Under the pieces are notes generated by a model. That model worked only from the letters and a program-made list of their open reading frames with translations, was not told the origin of the DNA and did not search any database. Position numbers and translations under genes: made by a program. This document shows, one piece after another, positions 1 through 7,246 of a stretch of DNA of 7,373 bases. How positions within the stretch are numbered: the first letter of the stretch is position 1; each line of letters begins with the position of its first letter. The stretch is from Micromonosporaceae bacterium (GTDB lineage: Bacteria; Actinomycetota; Actinomycetes; Mycobacteriales; Micromonosporaceae), in NCBI GenBank assembly GCA_003543035.1, contig DPJL01000127.1:10831-18203 (forward strand), read 5' to 3'.

Positions 1-2580
1 TGGGAAAGCGTCTATGCCTACGACGGTGACAAGACAGTCACCCTCAAACCGCCTGCGGGCGGTACAGCGACCACCACCATCAAGGATGTTCGGGGCAACA
101 CAGTTCAGCTCCTACAGCATCTTGGCGGCGTCCCTACCGGCAGCGTGGATGCCACAACCACGTACACCTACGACCGGCTGGGCCAGCTCACCAAGGTGAC
201 CGATGTTGCAGGCAATGAGTGGAAGTATGAGTACGACCGGCTGGGCCGCAAGACTAAGGCCATCGACCCGGACACAGGCACATTCACCAACACCTACGAC
301 AACGCCGGGCAGATCACGGAAACCCTTGACGGCAACCTCACCAAGCTGGTTTACAAGCACGACCAGCTAGGGCGTAAGACAGAGCTCCGCGAAACCTCCG
401 CTACCGGAACGCTGCGCGCATCGTGGACCTATGACCCAGCGGGCGCGAAGGCGCACCCAGCCTCGGCCACTCGGTACGACACCGGCGGGCCATACGTCTC
501 GACCATCAACGAGTACGACGACGCCTACCGCATAAAGAAGGTGACATACAGCATTCCTGGCTTCGCGGCTGGCGGCGGCGCATTGTCCTACGCCATCGAG
601 AACACCTACACCGCAAACGGCATGCCACTTACCCGCAAACTACCGGCCGCCGCCAGCATCCCAACGGAAACCATCACCTTCGGATACAACACCGTAGGTA
701 TGGCGACAAGCATGGCTAACGACGCAGGTCAGACCTATGTCAACAGCACCGAGTATCACTATGACGGGCTCATCTACCGCCAATACCTTGGTAACACAGA
801 TAAGCGAGCTCGAGTCAGCACCGTTTTCGACCCGGTCACCCGGCGCCTAACCGGAATCTGGAACAGTGTTGAAACCACACCCGGTAGCTTCCAGGTCCCA
901 TATGACTACAGCTACAGCTACGACCACGCTGGCAATATCAAGTCAATCGCGGGCAATGTGCACGGCGTGCCGGACCAAGAAGAGTGCTTCACCTACGACC
1001 ACCTGCAAAGGCTGACCGAGGCCTGGACCCAAACTTCAGGCACCTGTGCAACGCCGCAACGCACTGGCGCCGATCCCTACCGTCGGCAATGGACATTCGA
1101 CAAACTCGGCAACCGCCTGACGCAAAAGGACCTCGACGCCACAAACACCGACTGGACCTACACCGTTGGTGGCACCGATGGTTGTGGCGGCGGGGCCAAA
1201 CCGCACACCGTCGCGTCCATCAGCGCCAGTGGGCCGAAAGCAGGTACACCAACACGGACCTTCTGCTATGACGCGGCTGGCCACACCACGCAGCGCACCA
1301 CCGAGAGTGGCGCCTCGCAAAGTCTCGCGTGGGACAAGGAAGGCCACCTGCAGTCCGTAACCGAAGGGGGCAGCCTCTGGTCATACGTATATGACGTTGA
1401 CGGCAACCGCCTCATCGGTAGAGCACCCACTGGCGACACTCTCTACCTACCTGATGGCACCGAGATAAAGAAGCTGACTGGCGGTCAGCTCGAGGCCCAC
1501 CGTTACTACGGCCATACCGGGAAGACCATTGCAGTCCGAACCGGTGCCTCACTTACCTGGATAGCCGTCGACCACCACGGCACCCAGCAAACGCAAATAG
1601 CCGCATCCAACCTCAGCTATCAGCGTCGTCGATCGATGCCTTACGGCGAGCCGCGCGGCACACAACCTGGCTTCACTGGCACCCAGAGCTACGTTGGCGG
1701 CACCAAGGACGACACGGGCCTAATCCATATCGGTGCCCGCGAATACGACTCGAGCCTTGGGCGGTTCATTTCTGATGACCCGTTCACTGACTTCAGTGAT
1801 CCACAAACAATCCACGGCTACTCGTACAGCAAGAACAGCCCTGTCACCTTCGCTGACCCGACCGGCGAATACACCATCGAAGGGCTCACCGATTGCGGCT
1901 GCGGCACGATCGACGTTGCCGATCCGCTCAACCATTTCTTTAACAGGCTAGAGAAAACACCCGGCGTTATCCAGGCGCTAACCGTGGGCGCCTTCATAGC
2001 AGTGGGCCACGCGGCTGCTGGCATCTTCCGCTCCGAGCCAGCAAGTGCAGAGGCCGCTGCTAACGCCGCTGGGGTTGAAGGCACGTTGGAGGGAGCGGAG
2101 GAGCTCGTCGACTTGGCTATCGAGCTTCAGAACACTCGCGAAGGAATCGCCAGGGACAAGGGAACTACTGCCGTAATCAAGGTATGGGACGCCACGACGG
2201 GCAAGTACATCATCAAGGTCGCAGTCGAGACGTCATCGATCAGCGAGATGCCAGAGGGCTGGGAAGAGATCATTCGCAAGACCGTCGGTGCCGAAATTGA
2301 GATCCAGTTTGTCCCGAGCAAGGGCAACAGCAGACACAGAGACCATGCGGAGGAAACCATCATCGAAAGCCTTGGAGACACGCAGGTCATCGTTGAAGGC
2401 GGCGCCTCTCGCAACGTCTGTGTCTACCAGTGCAACGCCGAGATGAAGCCCAACATTCAGCTGGGCGGGCGCACATGGGCCTGGCGACCTCCGGTTGAGA
2501 AGACACCCTTCCGGGCTTTCTGGCGTAACACTCCCCACACTTGGGGCTTTGTGCCGCCGTGGGGATATGCGCAGTGGTAA
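1..2580 (+). CDS. Rhs/YD-repeat polymorphic toxin, 5'-truncated by the window, with a candidate deaminase C-terminal toxin
   Basis: Frame 1 is open from the first base to TAA at 2578-2580, giving 859 codons; the GTG at 145 is internal, so the true start lies upstream. Numbering is from window codon 1. Residues 1 to about 570 are YD-repeat sequence (YTYDRLGQ, YEYDRLGR, FTYDHLQR, YVYDVDGNR). The Rhs core ends with GAREYDSSLGRFISDDP, a GYSYSKNSPV segment and DPTG at 619-622, the usual boundary before a variable toxin. Residues 623-859 are unlike the core. A hydrophobic stretch spans 656-676. Two likely strands come next (TAVIKVWD, KYIIKVAVE), then HAE at 782-784, a strand (TQVIVEG) and GASRNVCVYQC with Cys807 and Cys811. 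That order matches the deaminase fold: His and two Cys bind zinc and Glu784 is catalytic. In Rhs systems the shell encloses the toxin and releases it into target cells. The substrate (DNA, RNA or nucleotide) cannot be told. Rhs identity is near certain; deaminase activity is inferred from motifs. Confidence 0.95.
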   Translation, partial: WESVYAYDGDKTVTLKPPAGGTATTTIKDVRGNTVQLLQHLGGVPTGSVDATTTYTYDRLGQLTKVTDVAGNEWKYEYDRLGRKTKAIDPDTGTFTNTYDNAGQITETLDGNLTKLVYKHDQLGRKTELRETSATGTLRASWTYDPAGAKAHPASATRYDTGGPYVSTINEYDDAYRIKKVTYSIPGFAAGGGALSYAIENTYTANGMPLTRKLPAAASIPTETITFGYNTVGMATSMANDAGQTYVNSTEYHYDGLIYRQYLGNTDKRARVSTVFDPVTRRLTGIWNSVETTPGSFQVPYDYSYSYDHAGNIKSIAGNVHGVPDQEECFTYDHLQRLTEAWTQTSGTCATPQRTGADPYRRQWTFDKLGNRLTQKDLDATNTDWTYTVGGTDGCGGGAKPHTVASISASGPKAGTPTRTFCYDAAGHTTQRTTESGASQSLAWDKEGHLQSVTEGGSLWSYVYDVDGNRLIGRAPTGDTLYLPDGTEIKKLTGGQLEAHRYYGHTGKTIAVRTGASLTWIAVDHHGTQQTQIAASNLSYQRRRSMPYGEPRGTQPGFTGTQSYVGGTKDDTGLIHIGAREYDSSLGRFISDDPFTDFSDPQTIHGYSYSKNSPVTFADPTGEYTIEGLTDCGCGTIDVADPLNHFFNRLEKTPGVIQALTVGAFIAVGHAAAGIFRSEPASAEAAANAAGVEGTLEGAEELVDLAIELQNTREGIARDKGTTAVIKVWDATTGKYIIKVAVETSSISEMPEGWEEIIRKTVGAEIEIQFVPSKGNSRHRDHAEETIIESLGDTQVIVEGGASRNVCVYQCNAEMKPNIQLGGRTWAWRPPVEKTPFRAFWRNTPHTWGFVPPWGYAQW
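169..247 (+). repeat. YD-repeat pair with 63-bp period
   Basis: The 16-mer tacgaccggctgggcc occurs at 169-184 and again at 232-247, an offset of 63 bp or 21 codons, encoding YDRLG twice in the same frame. It is the DNA trace of recent or conserved duplication of a YD unit. Later units in the gene share the protein motif but not the nucleotide sequence. Confidence 0.8.
1867..2580 (+). other. Variable C-terminal toxin region of the Rhs protein (putative zinc-dependent deaminase)
   Basis: This is the part after the DPTG boundary, 237 residues. The first ~90 residues are a linker with a CGCG motif, the hydrophobic 656-676 segment and an Ala/Glu-rich helix; they may help translocation or packing in the shell. 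The catalytic core runs from about 715 to 825. H782, E784, C807 and C811 are the predicted zinc and catalytic residues, and the Ser-Arg just before the first Cys is typical of bacterial toxin deaminases. The Cys pair is spaced C-x3-C rather than the commoner C-x2-C, although 2-4 intervening residues occur across the superfamily. A 38-residue tail carries six Trp (826, 828, 841, 848, 854, 859). I cannot assign a named subfamily such as SCP1.201, YwqJ or BURPS668_1122. Confidence 0.68.
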
Positions 2581-2616
2581 CCAGCTACATTGAGCACACA
2601 CAGCTGAGTTGGCTCG

Positions 2617-2623
2617 AAGGAGA
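2617..2623 (+). promoter_or_regulatory. Ribosome-binding site setting the GTG start of the immunity candidate
   Basis: AAGGAGA lies with seven bases between AAGGAG and GTG at 2630. The alternative in-frame TTG at 2609 sits upstream of this site with no purine-rich sequence at the right distance, so GTG 2630 is preferred and the protein begins MTLVAPEEGR. The gap from the toxin stop to this start is only 49 bp, with no terminator hairpin that I can see, which fits co-transcription. Confidence 0.75.
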
Positions 2624-2629
2624 TCTACG

Positions 2630-3289
2630 GTGACCCTTGTTGCCCCAGAGGAAGGTCGCGCCGGCGACATCTGGCGTGTCGAAGGCAAAGACCACGAGAT
2701 GGTTATCGACAGGATGACCAAGTACACGGTCACCCTAAACTCCGTGAGCCAACCACAAGAATCCGGCTGGGGATTCGACCTTGGCAAATGGAACGATGTC
2801 ATCTACCGGATCCGAGAAGACCTGACCGATGTGGCAGGCGGCGATGTGGTGCACCTCTATGTCCCCGCCACGGAGCTTTACCTGGTCAAGGTCTACATCG
2901 ACCCTCAATGGCCGCTGTTGTCCGGCTGGTTTGGGTTCCAAACCGGCCGGCGGCCTGAGCCAGACACAGACGACGAAGGTCTGTTCTTTCATCCGTCAGC
3001 CGATGAAAACCTTGCCGTGGAAAGACTCTTCCGGCCATTCGCGATCCTCGAACCATCTATGTCGATCATCGATGCTGAAGGGAGGGCTTGGACGTTCGAA
3101 GCTCCACTTCACTTCGTCGACCAAAGTAGTGAACGCGGGATCCCGCTGTGGCCGTTGACCATCCCCGACGATCCAGATAGGACCGTCGAACTAAACCTTA
3201 CGAGCTATGCCGAACAGATGAGCGAGTGGACCCGGCACTCTGGTGTGGACGCTTCAGTTTTCGACCAGGACCCGGCATCGGAAGACTAG
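2630..3289 (+). CDS. Candidate immunity protein for the Rhs toxin (unrecognised family)
   Basis: The ORF encodes 219 residues from GTG 2630 to TAG 3287-3289. I recognise no family. The protein is acidic, with clusters such as PDTDDEG and a DQDPASED tail. It is predicted soluble, with no signal peptide or membrane segment, and is rich in aromatic residues (SGWGFDLGKW, LLSGWFGFQ). The pattern of alternating strands (DVVHLYVP, LYLVKVYID, MSIIDAEGRAWTF) suggests a mostly beta or alpha/beta fold. The immunity role rests on position: Rhs toxins are almost always followed at once by a specific, acidic, cytosolic inhibitor gene, and this one begins 49 bp downstream on the same strand. It would bind the toxin domain in the producer and block its active site. 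At 219 residues it is longer than many immunity proteins, so a two-domain protein is possible. Transcription probably reads through from the toxin gene. Confidence 0.75.
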   Translation: MTLVAPEEGRAGDIWRVEGKDHEMVIDRMTKYTVTLNSVSQPQESGWGFDLGKWNDVIYRIREDLTDVAGGDVVHLYVPATELYLVKVYIDPQWPLLSGWFGFQTGRRPEPDTDDEGLFFHPSADENLAVERLFRPFAILEPSMSIIDAEGRAWTFEAPLHFVDQSSERGIPLWPLTIPDDPDRTVELNLTSYAEQMSEWTRHSGVDASVFDQDPASED

Positions 3290-3960
3290 AGCGTGTTTCT
3301 CGGATCGGTGAAACGGTGTCGGTGACTTCTTGATCAATCGTTGGCTTGGCATGGTTGGTGGTTTTGAGCTCACCGACGCTGAGTACGAACATATTGCGCC
3401 TTTGCTGCCGTCGCTGAAGGCGCGGCGCGGCGGCCGGTGGCGTGATCATTGGCAGGTCATCAACGGCATCTTGTTTCGGGTCCGGACGAGTTGCCCGTGG
3501 CGAAACTTGCCTTAGGTGAGGCGCGAAAGACCCATCAAAGCGTCGTCGCTGAAATCGCCGGAGCGCTGTTGGCGCTCTTGGCTGCCTCGCATGCCAACCC
3601 TTACGGTAGGTGCCGGGCAGAACGTTGCCCAGCTCGCTGATCGCCGGGCAGCCCGGCCAAACGCAGAAGCCATTCGCAGCGCCGTGAACGACCGCGTTGA
3701 AGGTCGGCCGAGGATTCGGGGCGACAAGTCTAGATCGAATACCGCCTTTGGCCCCGGACGGTGCGCGCCGGCCGCCTGCCTAACAGAACGCCGCGTGGAT
3801 CATTGCTTCTCCTCGGACTGCCAGCATAGGCGTCCTTCTGCGGCGCACGATCTTTTGCTGTGCCTCGTTCGGCAGCGCAGCGATGCCAATAAATTTCCGG
3901 AATGGACGGTCGTAGGTCTAATCTGATCGATCGGTTGCGTCGTTGGCGTGGCCGAACCCG
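3290..3960 (+). mobile_element. Decayed IS5-type insertion sequence (approximate limits)
   Basis: The only secure part is the N-terminal transposase fragment at 3330-3515. The bases right after the immunity stop (agcgtgtttctcggatcggt) resemble an IS left end, but no matching inverted copy was found downstream, so the right end is lost or eroded. Two faint traces suggest the element once continued. One is GRPRIRGDK at 3702-3728, like the GRPRxRxDxxxxDKAYSS region of IS5-type transposases with an internal loss. The other is RLRRWRG at 3932-3952, like the C-terminal RLKRWRGIATRYDK motif. Both could be chance. The right limit is a guess. Confidence 0.45.
3330..3515 (+). pseudogene. IS5-family transposase, N-terminal fragment (DUF4096-like)
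   Basis: The frame reads FELTDAEYEHIAPLLP, then a basic stretch, then VINGILFRVRTSCPWRNLP. This is the helix-turn-helix-like N-terminal domain of IS5-type transposases, whose hallmark is LTDxxWxxIxPLLP followed later by GILxRLRTGxPWRDLP. Intact relatives run about 250-280 residues and continue with a GPWxTVYxRxRRW segment and a DDE catalytic domain. Here a TAG at 3513 cuts the frame right after WRNLP, leaving 61 codons from TTG 3330 or 54 from ATG 3351. No DDE residues remain in a readable frame, so it cannot transpose. The sequence after the stop does not resume a recognisable transposase in any frame at once, which points to a deletion rather than a simple nonsense mutation. Confidence 0.82.
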
Positions 3961-4060
3961 CCGCGACGGCGCGTCCCCATTTGCGGGCACACCCCTCCGT
4001 CTCCGCCACGGCTGTTCTCGCTGGGGGCACGTGCTGCCCACGGAAAAGGGAAGAGTTGCA
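3516..4060. other. Gene-free interval between the transposase fragment and the PHP-ATPase gene
   Basis: About 545 bp without a convincing gene. Overlapping frames exist on both strands (for example 3516-3926 + and 3730-4146 -), but their products are Arg/Pro-rich and low in structure-forming hydrophobic patterns, with no good ribosome-binding site. I read the interval as worn-down mobile-element DNA that must also hold the promoter of the downstream ATPase. I could not pick a promoter with confidence; the AT-rich patch ccaataaattt at 3886-3896 is the best -10-like candidate. Confidence 0.5.
4043..4056 (+). promoter_or_regulatory. Purine-rich ribosome-binding region before ATG 4061
   Basis: The run gaaaagggaagag lies 5-17 bases before ATG 4061, with its GGGAAG core about eight bases away. 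It is not a perfect AAGGAG, but together with the family-typical N-terminus it favours 4061 over the upstream ATG at 3902. Confidence 0.5.
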
Positions 4061-6859
4061 ATGAAATCTGGCGGCTCCCGCTGGTACAAGGTGGACTTCC
4101 ACCTGCATACACCTGGCGTGGAAAGCTTCGCTGCACTTGACGGCATGAACTTCTCGGATCTTGCCGACCAGCAAATATTTGCGGAAGCCTATGCTGCCCG
4201 CCTCAAAGAGGCTGGTATTGAGATCGCCGCGATCACTGACTACAACGGCGTCCGTGAGCCCTGGTTCAGGTTGATCCGCGAGGCCGCAGCGCGGCATGGC
4301 GTGATCGTTCTTCCAGGTGTCGAACTGAGTGTCGCTGAGGGAAAGAACGGGTCGCACATTCTCGTCGTCTTCGCCGAGACCACCGATCCGAAGGAGATCA
4401 ACGAGTATCTGAGGGCGCTGGACCGCACTCCGGCCCGCGACCTGTTCACTGGGCGGACGCACCGCGATATTGAGCTTCGTGATCCGTTGCCAGTGGCGCT
4501 AAAGGAACTCCGGGCGCGGTTCGATTGCCTGCTCATCCCTGCGCACGCTGACGAGAGCAAGGGGATCGTTCAGTCTCTCGGCGCGGAGAATGCCGCAGCT
4601 GTAATCGTCGAGGCGGACCTTGACGGGCTTGACCATGCCGGCGGCGCTATGCACAAGATTCGCAGCACAAAGGTCAAAGGCCGGTGGCAGCACCTCGCCC
4701 TGATCGAGTTCAGCGATCCTAGGTCCATTGCCGACATTGGCGGCAAGGCCTCTTCCAGCGGCGGCGTGCGGGAAACGTGGCTCAAGCTGAGTTCGACTGA
4801 GATCGACGCTATGAGACTTGCTCTGCACGATCCAGAGACACGTGTGACGACCACCGCTCCAGCGCCAGCGTCGAACGGCCGCATCATCTCCGTTGCGGTC
4901 GAAGGCACTGGCTTCCTGGGCAATGTGACGCTCATGCTGGACGCCAACCTCAACAACTTCATCGGTGGCCGCGGCACCGGCAAGTCTGCACTGCTGGAGT
5001 CGATGAGGTACTGCCTGGCCATAGCACCGTTCTGCGATGAGGACAAGCGTGAAGAACTGGTCAAGCACGCGCTCGGCGCCGGAGGCAAAGTAAGCCTGGA
5101 GGTTGAGCGGCAAAGCGACAGTGGGCCGGCGAAGCGCTACCGCATCTCCCGCGTCTACGGCGAATCGCCAACGGTGACTGATGCGGAGACCGGCGAGGTG
5201 GTCGGCCTCGCGCCAAAGGAAACGTTCGGGCCGGACCATGAACCGATCATCTTGCTTCAGCGCGAGATCGATAAGATCAGCAGCGACTCCACCTACCGGC
5301 GCGACCTGCTCGACAGATTGATCGGCGATGAGGTCCACCAAGCTGAGAAGGCTGTGGATGAGGCACGGCGTGTTTTGCGCCAGAACGGCCACGACATTGG
5401 CAAGCACCTCAGCGAGCAGGCCAAGCGCCCCGACCTGGTACACGAGCTCACGAAGATCGAGCACGAGCTAAAGATCTACGAGGACAATGGGGTGCTGGAG
5501 AAGCTTTCCAGACATAGCCACCTCCGGCAGACCCGCCAGAAACTCGTTGCTGCCCGCGATCTCGCAGGTGCCTTGCGGTCGGATGGCGCTGAATGGCGGC
5601 AAGCACTTCAAGCGGCAGCGTCAGAAGTCGATGAACATCGTGCAGGCCTTGTGAGCCAAGAAGAAGAACTAACCTTGGCTGCCGGCCAGGCATTGGCTAA
5701 CGCTGTCTCTGCCCTGAGCGCAGCCGAAACCCAAGCGATCATTGCGCTAGAAGCAGCCGAGCGTGAGATGGGGGCGCTCGTTGGCCGCCACGACCAGACC
5801 GTTGCGCCTCTGGCAGATGATCTCAACAGAATCAAGCAAGAGTTGCACGCCGACAAACTGGACGCGGACCGGGTACTTTCCCTTTCCGCCAGATGCGGGC
5901 CGTTGAAGACTAAGGTGGAGGCGCTGGACCGGAAGCTGCCCGCCATTGAGGCACTGCGTTCGAAGCGGGCGGGCCTGCTGGCCAATGTGGCTGGCGAGCG
6001 CGAGAGGGAATCCCGCGTGCGGTTGAAGGTGGCAGAGTCGATCAACAAACGGCTGTCGTCGCGTGTGGAGGTTGTGGTCATCGCTCACGGCGACGTCACC
6101 CAGTTTGCCGAGGACTTCCGCACGCTTCTGCAAGGTTCCGGTGTCAACGGCGTGACCATCGAAGGTATCGCCCAGTCCGCCACGGATGGGGCTTCCATCG
6201 CCGATGCGGTCAGGTCAGGTGCCGCCGATCTCGTAGAGCGATTCGGCATTACCACCACTCAAGCGGGAAAGATCTGCACCTGGTTTGCCGACGAATCGAA
6301 CGGGCGGCTCGCCGAACTAGAGATGCTGGCCCCGCGCGACAAGGTAGACCTGAGACTTCATGTCGACGGCGAAACCAAGACGATAGACAACGCATCGGCG
6401 GGACAGAGGGCGACCGCCATCCTGATGCTGATCTTCGCTGTCGACGACAGGTGCATGCTCCTGGACCAGCCAGAAGACGATCTCGACAACCGCTTCATCT
6501 TCGATGACGTCGTGCAAATGATCAGGAGCCAGAAGGCCACCATTCCCGGTAGCACTCGCCAGATCACAGCTGCCACCCACAATCCAAACATTCCGGTGCT
6601 CGGTGACGCCGAACTAGTCGTCGTCCTCGATGCCAGCGGCTCGGAAATGATTGTCGCGGCGCAAGGATCAATCGACGCCTACGAGATCAGAAAGCACATC
6701 AGACAGGTGCTCGAGGGTGGCGAGGAAGCTCTCTTCCGCCGCTACCAAAAATACGGCGGAGTAAGGACTGTGCAGATGGAGCAGCAACATCAATGGACGC
6801 AGCTGTCTCAGCCATTGATTGGCCGGCAGCTAGCCGAAACAAGCGAATTGGCTAGCTGA
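4061..6859 (+). CDS. PHP-domain SMC/ABC-like ATPase, TrlF/Ppl-type candidate anti-phage defence protein
   Basis: The 932-residue protein starts at ATG 4061 (MKSGGSRWYKVDFHLHTP). The frame opens further up (ATG 3902), but the extra 53 residues are Arg-rich and unlike the family, whose members begin just before WYKxDFHLHTP. A purine-rich aaaagggaagag precedes 4061. Residues 12 to about 260 form the PHP phosphoesterase domain: HLH 14-16, TDYN 59-62, PGVE 85-88, H99 and PAHAD 160-164 would hold a metal cluster for phosphoester cleavage. The ATPase follows: Walker A GGRGTGKS 302-309, a Q-loop near Q400, a helical/coiled-coil insertion of about 425-665, signature SAGQR 779-783, Walker B MLLDQPE 799-805 with catalytic E805, and switch H840 in ATHNPN. 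All key motifs are intact. The family includes TrlF and, as I recall, the single-gene defence protein Ppl. A likely model is ATP-gated nucleic-acid cleavage on phage sensing. The phage role is inferred by homology. Confidence 0.9.
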   Translation: MKSGGSRWYKVDFHLHTPGVESFAALDGMNFSDLADQQIFAEAYAARLKEAGIEIAAITDYNGVREPWFRLIREAAARHGVIVLPGVELSVAEGKNGSHILVVFAETTDPKEINEYLRALDRTPARDLFTGRTHRDIELRDPLPVALKELRARFDCLLIPAHADESKGIVQSLGAENAAAVIVEADLDGLDHAGGAMHKIRSTKVKGRWQHLALIEFSDPRSIADIGGKASSSGGVRETWLKLSSTEIDAMRLALHDPETRVTTTAPAPASNGRIISVAVEGTGFLGNVTLMLDANLNNFIGGRGTGKSALLESMRYCLAIAPFCDEDKREELVKHALGAGGKVSLEVERQSDSGPAKRYRISRVYGESPTVTDAETGEVVGLAPKETFGPDHEPIILLQREIDKISSDSTYRRDLLDRLIGDEVHQAEKAVDEARRVLRQNGHDIGKHLSEQAKRPDLVHELTKIEHELKIYEDNGVLEKLSRHSHLRQTRQKLVAARDLAGALRSDGAEWRQALQAAASEVDEHRAGLVSQEEELTLAAGQALANAVSALSAAETQAIIALEAAEREMGALVGRHDQTVAPLADDLNRIKQELHADKLDADRVLSLSARCGPLKTKVEALDRKLPAIEALRSKRAGLLANVAGERERESRVRLKVAESINKRLSSRVEVVVIAHGDVTQFAEDFRTLLQGSGVNGVTIEGIAQSATDGASIADAVRSGAADLVERFGITTTQAGKICTWFADESNGRLAELEMLAPRDKVDLRLHVDGETKTIDNASAGQRATAILMLIFAVDDRCMLLDQPEDDLDNRFIFDDVVQMIRSQKATIPGSTRQITAATHNPNIPVLGDAELVVVLDASGSEMIVAAQGSIDAYEIRKHIRQVLEGGEEALFRRYQKYGGVRTVQMEQQHQWTQLSQPLIGRQLAETSELAS

Positions 6860-6933
6860 AGCAGGCTCGGCCCTCGACGCCCAGGGCGCAGTAGCCGGGG
6901 CAGAGCCCTCAAAGTGTGCTCGGGTGAAATGAG
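6860..6933. other. Short convergent intergenic spacer
   Basis: This separates the stop of the ATPase gene from the terminator of the minus-strand gene. It contains a small hairpin (gccct at 6870-6874 pairing with agggc at 6883-6887) without a T-run, so it is not a convincing terminator. Nothing else is seen. Confidence 0.4.
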
Positions 6934-6976
6934 AAAAAGGGGCGTGCTCAGAACTGAAATGGTCTGGGCACGCCCC
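6934..6976 (-). terminator. Intrinsic terminator of the minus-strand module
   Basis: Two 14-base arms (6939-6952 and 6963-6976) pair with one G-T wobble around a 10-base loop; the core is ggggcgtgc/gcacgcccc. On the minus strand the stem is followed directly by TTTTT (from aaaaa at 6934-6938), the classic intrinsic layout. It starts 12 bases after the stop of the minus-strand gene. On the plus strand only a weak T-rich stretch follows (gggtttggtt), so for the convergent ATPase gene it would at most be a partial stop. Confidence 0.88.
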
Positions 6977-6988
6977 ACTTGGGTTTGG

Positions 6989-7246
6989 TTAGCTGTGGCG
7001 GGTGTTGATGACGGTGGAGAACAGCTCGGCGATCCGCCGTCGTTGTTCGGGGCTGAGCGGCGGGGCGTTGGCGGCGAGCCGGGCGGCGGCCTCCTCGATG
7101 GCGATGTCGGTCTTGGTCTTCTTCCTGGGCGTGGGGCGATCGGGCTTGGCGCTGGTGGCGTTGTCCTCCGGGGTTTCGGCGGGGGATGGGCGGCGTGGTC
7201 GTGGTATCCGTGTTCCGGCTTTAGGCGCCGGCTGATTTCTCGTCAA
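6989..7246 (-). CDS. Small basic Pro/Arg/Lys-rich protein of unknown function
   Basis: The ORF gives 85 residues from TTG 7246 to TAA 6989-6991. Residues 1 to about 45 are rich in Pro, Arg, Lys and Thr (RIPRPRRPSPAET, TPRKKTKTD) and look disordered. The rest is predicted helical: IEEAAARLAANAPPLSPEQRRRIAELF. The APPLxPEQRxRIAxLF pattern is common in small actinobacterial proteins from plasmids, phages and integrative elements; I know of no assigned function. The basic N-terminus could contact nucleic acid. The TTG start is weak but has GGAG six bases upstream (gcggagccacat). A stop lies in this frame upstream, with no ATG or GTG between. The start overlaps the 25-codon ORF at 7221-7298, so translational coupling or a frameshift is possible. 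An intrinsic terminator follows immediately, supporting a real transcript. Confidence 0.62.
   Translation of the reverse strand: MTRNQPAPKAGTRIPRPRRPSPAETPEDNATSAKPDRPTPRKKTKTDIAIEEAAARLAANAPPLSPEQRRRIAELFSTVINTRHS

Noticed and set aside
2609..2629. TTG 2609 as the immunity gene start
   Set aside because: It would place the strong AAGGAG inside the coding sequence and lacks its own ribosome-binding site.
2233..2802. A 189-codon minus-strand ORF across the toxin end and immunity start
   Set aside because: Antisense to the deaminase motifs and the immunity candidate; no ribosome-binding site or domain seen.
3516..3926. A 136-codon plus-strand ORF after the transposase fragment
   Set aside because: Arg/Ala-rich with no good ribosome-binding site and no domain; better explained as decayed IS sequence. 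The GRPRIRGDK trace is noted under the mobile element.
3730..4146. A 138-codon minus-strand ORF
   Set aside because: Overlaps the start of the PHP-ATPase gene on the other strand, is Arg/Pro-rich, and has no recognisable motif.
4499..5464. A 321-codon minus-strand ORF inside the ATPase gene
   Set aside because: Fully antisense to the PHP and Walker A regions, whose motifs are clear; a typical shadow ORF in GC-rich DNA.
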